Notes under the pieces: model-generated
The model's input: only the letters and a program-made list of their open reading frames with translations
Databases searched by the model: none
What the model was told of the DNA's origin: nothing
In this document: positions 62,789 to 64,000 of the stretch, piece by piece
Numbering within the stretch: the first letter of the stretch is position 1
Layout: each line of letters begins with the position of its first letter
Source: an uncultured Clostridia bacterium
GTDB taxonomy: Bacteria; Bacillota; Clostridia; TANB77; CAG-508
Direction of reading: 5' to 3'
NCBI GenBank assembly: GCA_947594845.1
Contig: CANQEI010000002.1
Coordinates: forward strand, 1 to 64,000
Length of the DNA stretch: 64,000 nt
Made by a program: the position numbers and the translations under genes

Positions 62789-64000
62789 ATGAAATATCAC
62801 ATTACTACTATGGGATGCCAATTGAATGAAAATGATTCAGAAAAAATTTCTGGAATAGTTGAAAACATGGGGTATGAAAAAACTGAAAAAATAGAAGAAG
62901 CGGATTTAGTAATATACAATACATGTTGCGTTAGAGAAAATGCAGAAGAAAGATTATTTGGAAAATTAGGAGAACTAAAAAAGCAAAAAGAAGAACAAGG
63001 CACAATTATAGCAATTGGTGGTTGTATGATGCAAGAACCACATATACTTGAAAAGATGAAGCAAAGTTATAATTATATAGACATAGTCTTTGGTACACAT
63101 ACATTACATAAATTTGAAGAGGATTTAAAAAAAGCAACTGAGAAAAAAATAAAAATTAGAGACGTTATAGATATTGACGGTGAAGTTATAGAAGATTTAC
63201 CAATAAAAAGAAATGATAAATATAAAGCTTCTGTAACTATTATGTATGGCTGTAACAATTTTTGTTCATATTGCATAGTTCCATATGTTAGAGGAAGAGA
63301 AAGAAGTAGGAAGCCAGAAAAAATATTAGAAGAAATAAAAAATTTATCTAAAGAAGGATATAAAGAAGTTACATTACTTGGACAAAATGTAAATTCATAT
63401 AATGGGGGAAATGAATATAAATTTTCTAATCTATTAAATGATGTTTGCAAAATTGATGGTATTGAAAAAATAAGATTTATATCACCACATCCAAAAGATT
63501 TTACAGATGATGTAATAGAATCAATAGCAAACAACGAAAAAATATCTAGAATTATTCACTTACCTCTACAATCAGGAAGTACGAAAGTATTAAAAGAAAT
63601 GAACAGAAAATATACAAAGCAACAATATTTGGATTTAGTAGATAAGATGAAAGAAAAAATACCTAATGTATTATTTTCAACTGACATTATTGTTGGATTT
63701 CCAGGAGAAACTGAAGAAGACTTTGAAGATACATTAGATGTAGTACGAAAAGTAAACTTTGAACAAATTTTTATGTTTATATATTCTAGGAGAAAAGGAA
63801 CTGTTGCAGATAAAAAAGAAAATCAAATACCAGAAGAAATAAAGCATGAAAGATTTGAAAAACTTAAAGAATTATATGACAGTAGAGTATCATTAAATAA
63901 TCAAAAATATATAGGAACCACACAAAGGATATTAGTAGACGGATATAGTAAAAATGATAAAACAATTTTAACAGGGCGAACAGATTCGAACAAAGTTGTC
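62789..64000 (+). CDS. miaB: tRNA 2-methylthio-N6-isopentenyladenosine synthase MiaB, 3' end outside window
   Basis: The frame runs open from the ATG at 62789 (AAAAGGAG upstream) to the right edge, giving 404 residues. It is a methylthiotransferase for A37 of tRNA. The N-terminal domain shows the three cluster cysteines (MGCQLNEND, YNTCCVREN, IGGCMMQ). The radical-SAM motif GCNNFCSYCIVPYVRGRERS lies near residue 154. HLPLQSGSTKVLKEMNR and FSTDIIVGFPGETEEDF follow. The start of the TRAM domain is reached near the edge. The remaining residues are missing only because of the window limit. Confidence 0.95.
   Translation, partial: MKYHITTMGCQLNENDSEKISGIVENMGYEKTEKIEEADLVIYNTCCVRENAEERLFGKLGELKKQKEEQGTIIAIGGCMMQEPHILEKMKQSYNYIDIVFGTHTLHKFEEDLKKATEKKIKIRDVIDIDGEVIEDLPIKRNDKYKASVTIMYGCNNFCSYCIVPYVRGRERSRKPEKILEEIKNLSKEGYKEVTLLGQNVNSYNGGNEYKFSNLLNDVCKIDGIEKIRFISPHPKDFTDDVIESIANNEKISRIIHLPLQSGSTKVLKEMNRKYTKQQYLDLVDKMKEKIPNVLFSTDIIVGFPGETEEDFEDTLDVVRKVNFEQIFMFIYSRRKGTVADKKENQIPEEIKHERFEKLKELYDSRVSLNNQKYIGTTQRILVDGYSKNDKTILTGRTDSNKVV

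Overview
The window reads as a chromosomal segment of a very AT-rich, Gram-positive, anaerobic, probably spore-forming member of the Clostridia, likely an uncultured gut-type lineage. This is inferred from: AT-rich codon use throughout; strong GGAGG-type ribosome binding sites; Pta/acetate kinase fermentation genes; sporulation genes scattered along the window (sigH, spoVS, gpr, a ytfJ/gerW homologue, a ytxC homologue, dpaA); a sortase-type surface protein; and an NrdD-family protein. No prophage, CRISPR array, rRNA operon or insertion sequence was seen. No gene-free stretch exceeds about 300 bases.

Layout. 1-2.4 kb: the end of a DapF-fold racemase and a VanX-type D-Ala-D-Ala dipeptidase, then a small membrane protein. 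2.5-7.9 kb: a 1732-residue surface protein with about 17 repeats and an NPKTG anchor. 8-9 kb: a small orphan gene of unlike base composition and a DUF1836 regulator divergent from an acyl-CoA synthetase. 10.9-15.6 kb: an NrdD-like protein lacking both its radical cysteine and its glycyl-radical domain, an RluA-type pseudouridine synthase and an MBOAT acyltransferase. 15.7-19.6 kb: pta and two divergent acetate kinases, each preceded by a nearly identical 117-bp palindromic element. 19.6-30 kb: housekeeping and sporulation genes (folC, rqcH, TPR protein, dpaA, uppP, folD, dprA, ymdB, spoVS). 30-35.4 kb: solute-binding protein, recA, recX, scpA, a DUF2953-like protein, ytfJ. 35.5-39.2 kb: GltD-like oxidoreductase, dipeptidase, S66 peptidase. 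39.2-39.9 kb: a second orphan gene of unlike composition. 40-46.9 kb: glucan phosphorylase, a pyruvate kinase with unusual cation-site residues, BI-1, DgkA, FAD enzyme. 46.9-52.9 kb: yebC, unknown, prs, gpr, SGNH hydrolase, traX-like, ytxC. 53-57.1 kb: GH57 branching enzyme, DUF4912 protein with a histone-H1-like tail, and a divergent GT4 glucan synthase. 57.2-64 kb: ylbF-family gene, sigH directly followed by tRNA-Thr, membrane proteins, a nucleotidase-like HAD protein, ychF, a transglutaminase-like protein, and the start of miaB running off the right edge.

How the genes fit together. Glycogen-type storage is represented by synthase, branching enzyme and phosphorylase. Released glucose phosphate would feed glycolysis (pyruvate kinase here) and ATP formation through Pta and acetate kinase. 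Peptidoglycan and envelope functions recur (D-Ala-D-Ala dipeptidase, LD-carboxypeptidase-like S66, UppP, DgkA, MBOAT). No single large undescribed system is evident. The most unusual items are the catalytically stripped NrdD-like protein, the conserved palindromic element before both acetate kinase genes, the sigH/tRNA-Thr junction, the terminator that contains the gpr ribosome binding site, and the glucan cluster with the H1-tailed DUF4912 protein.
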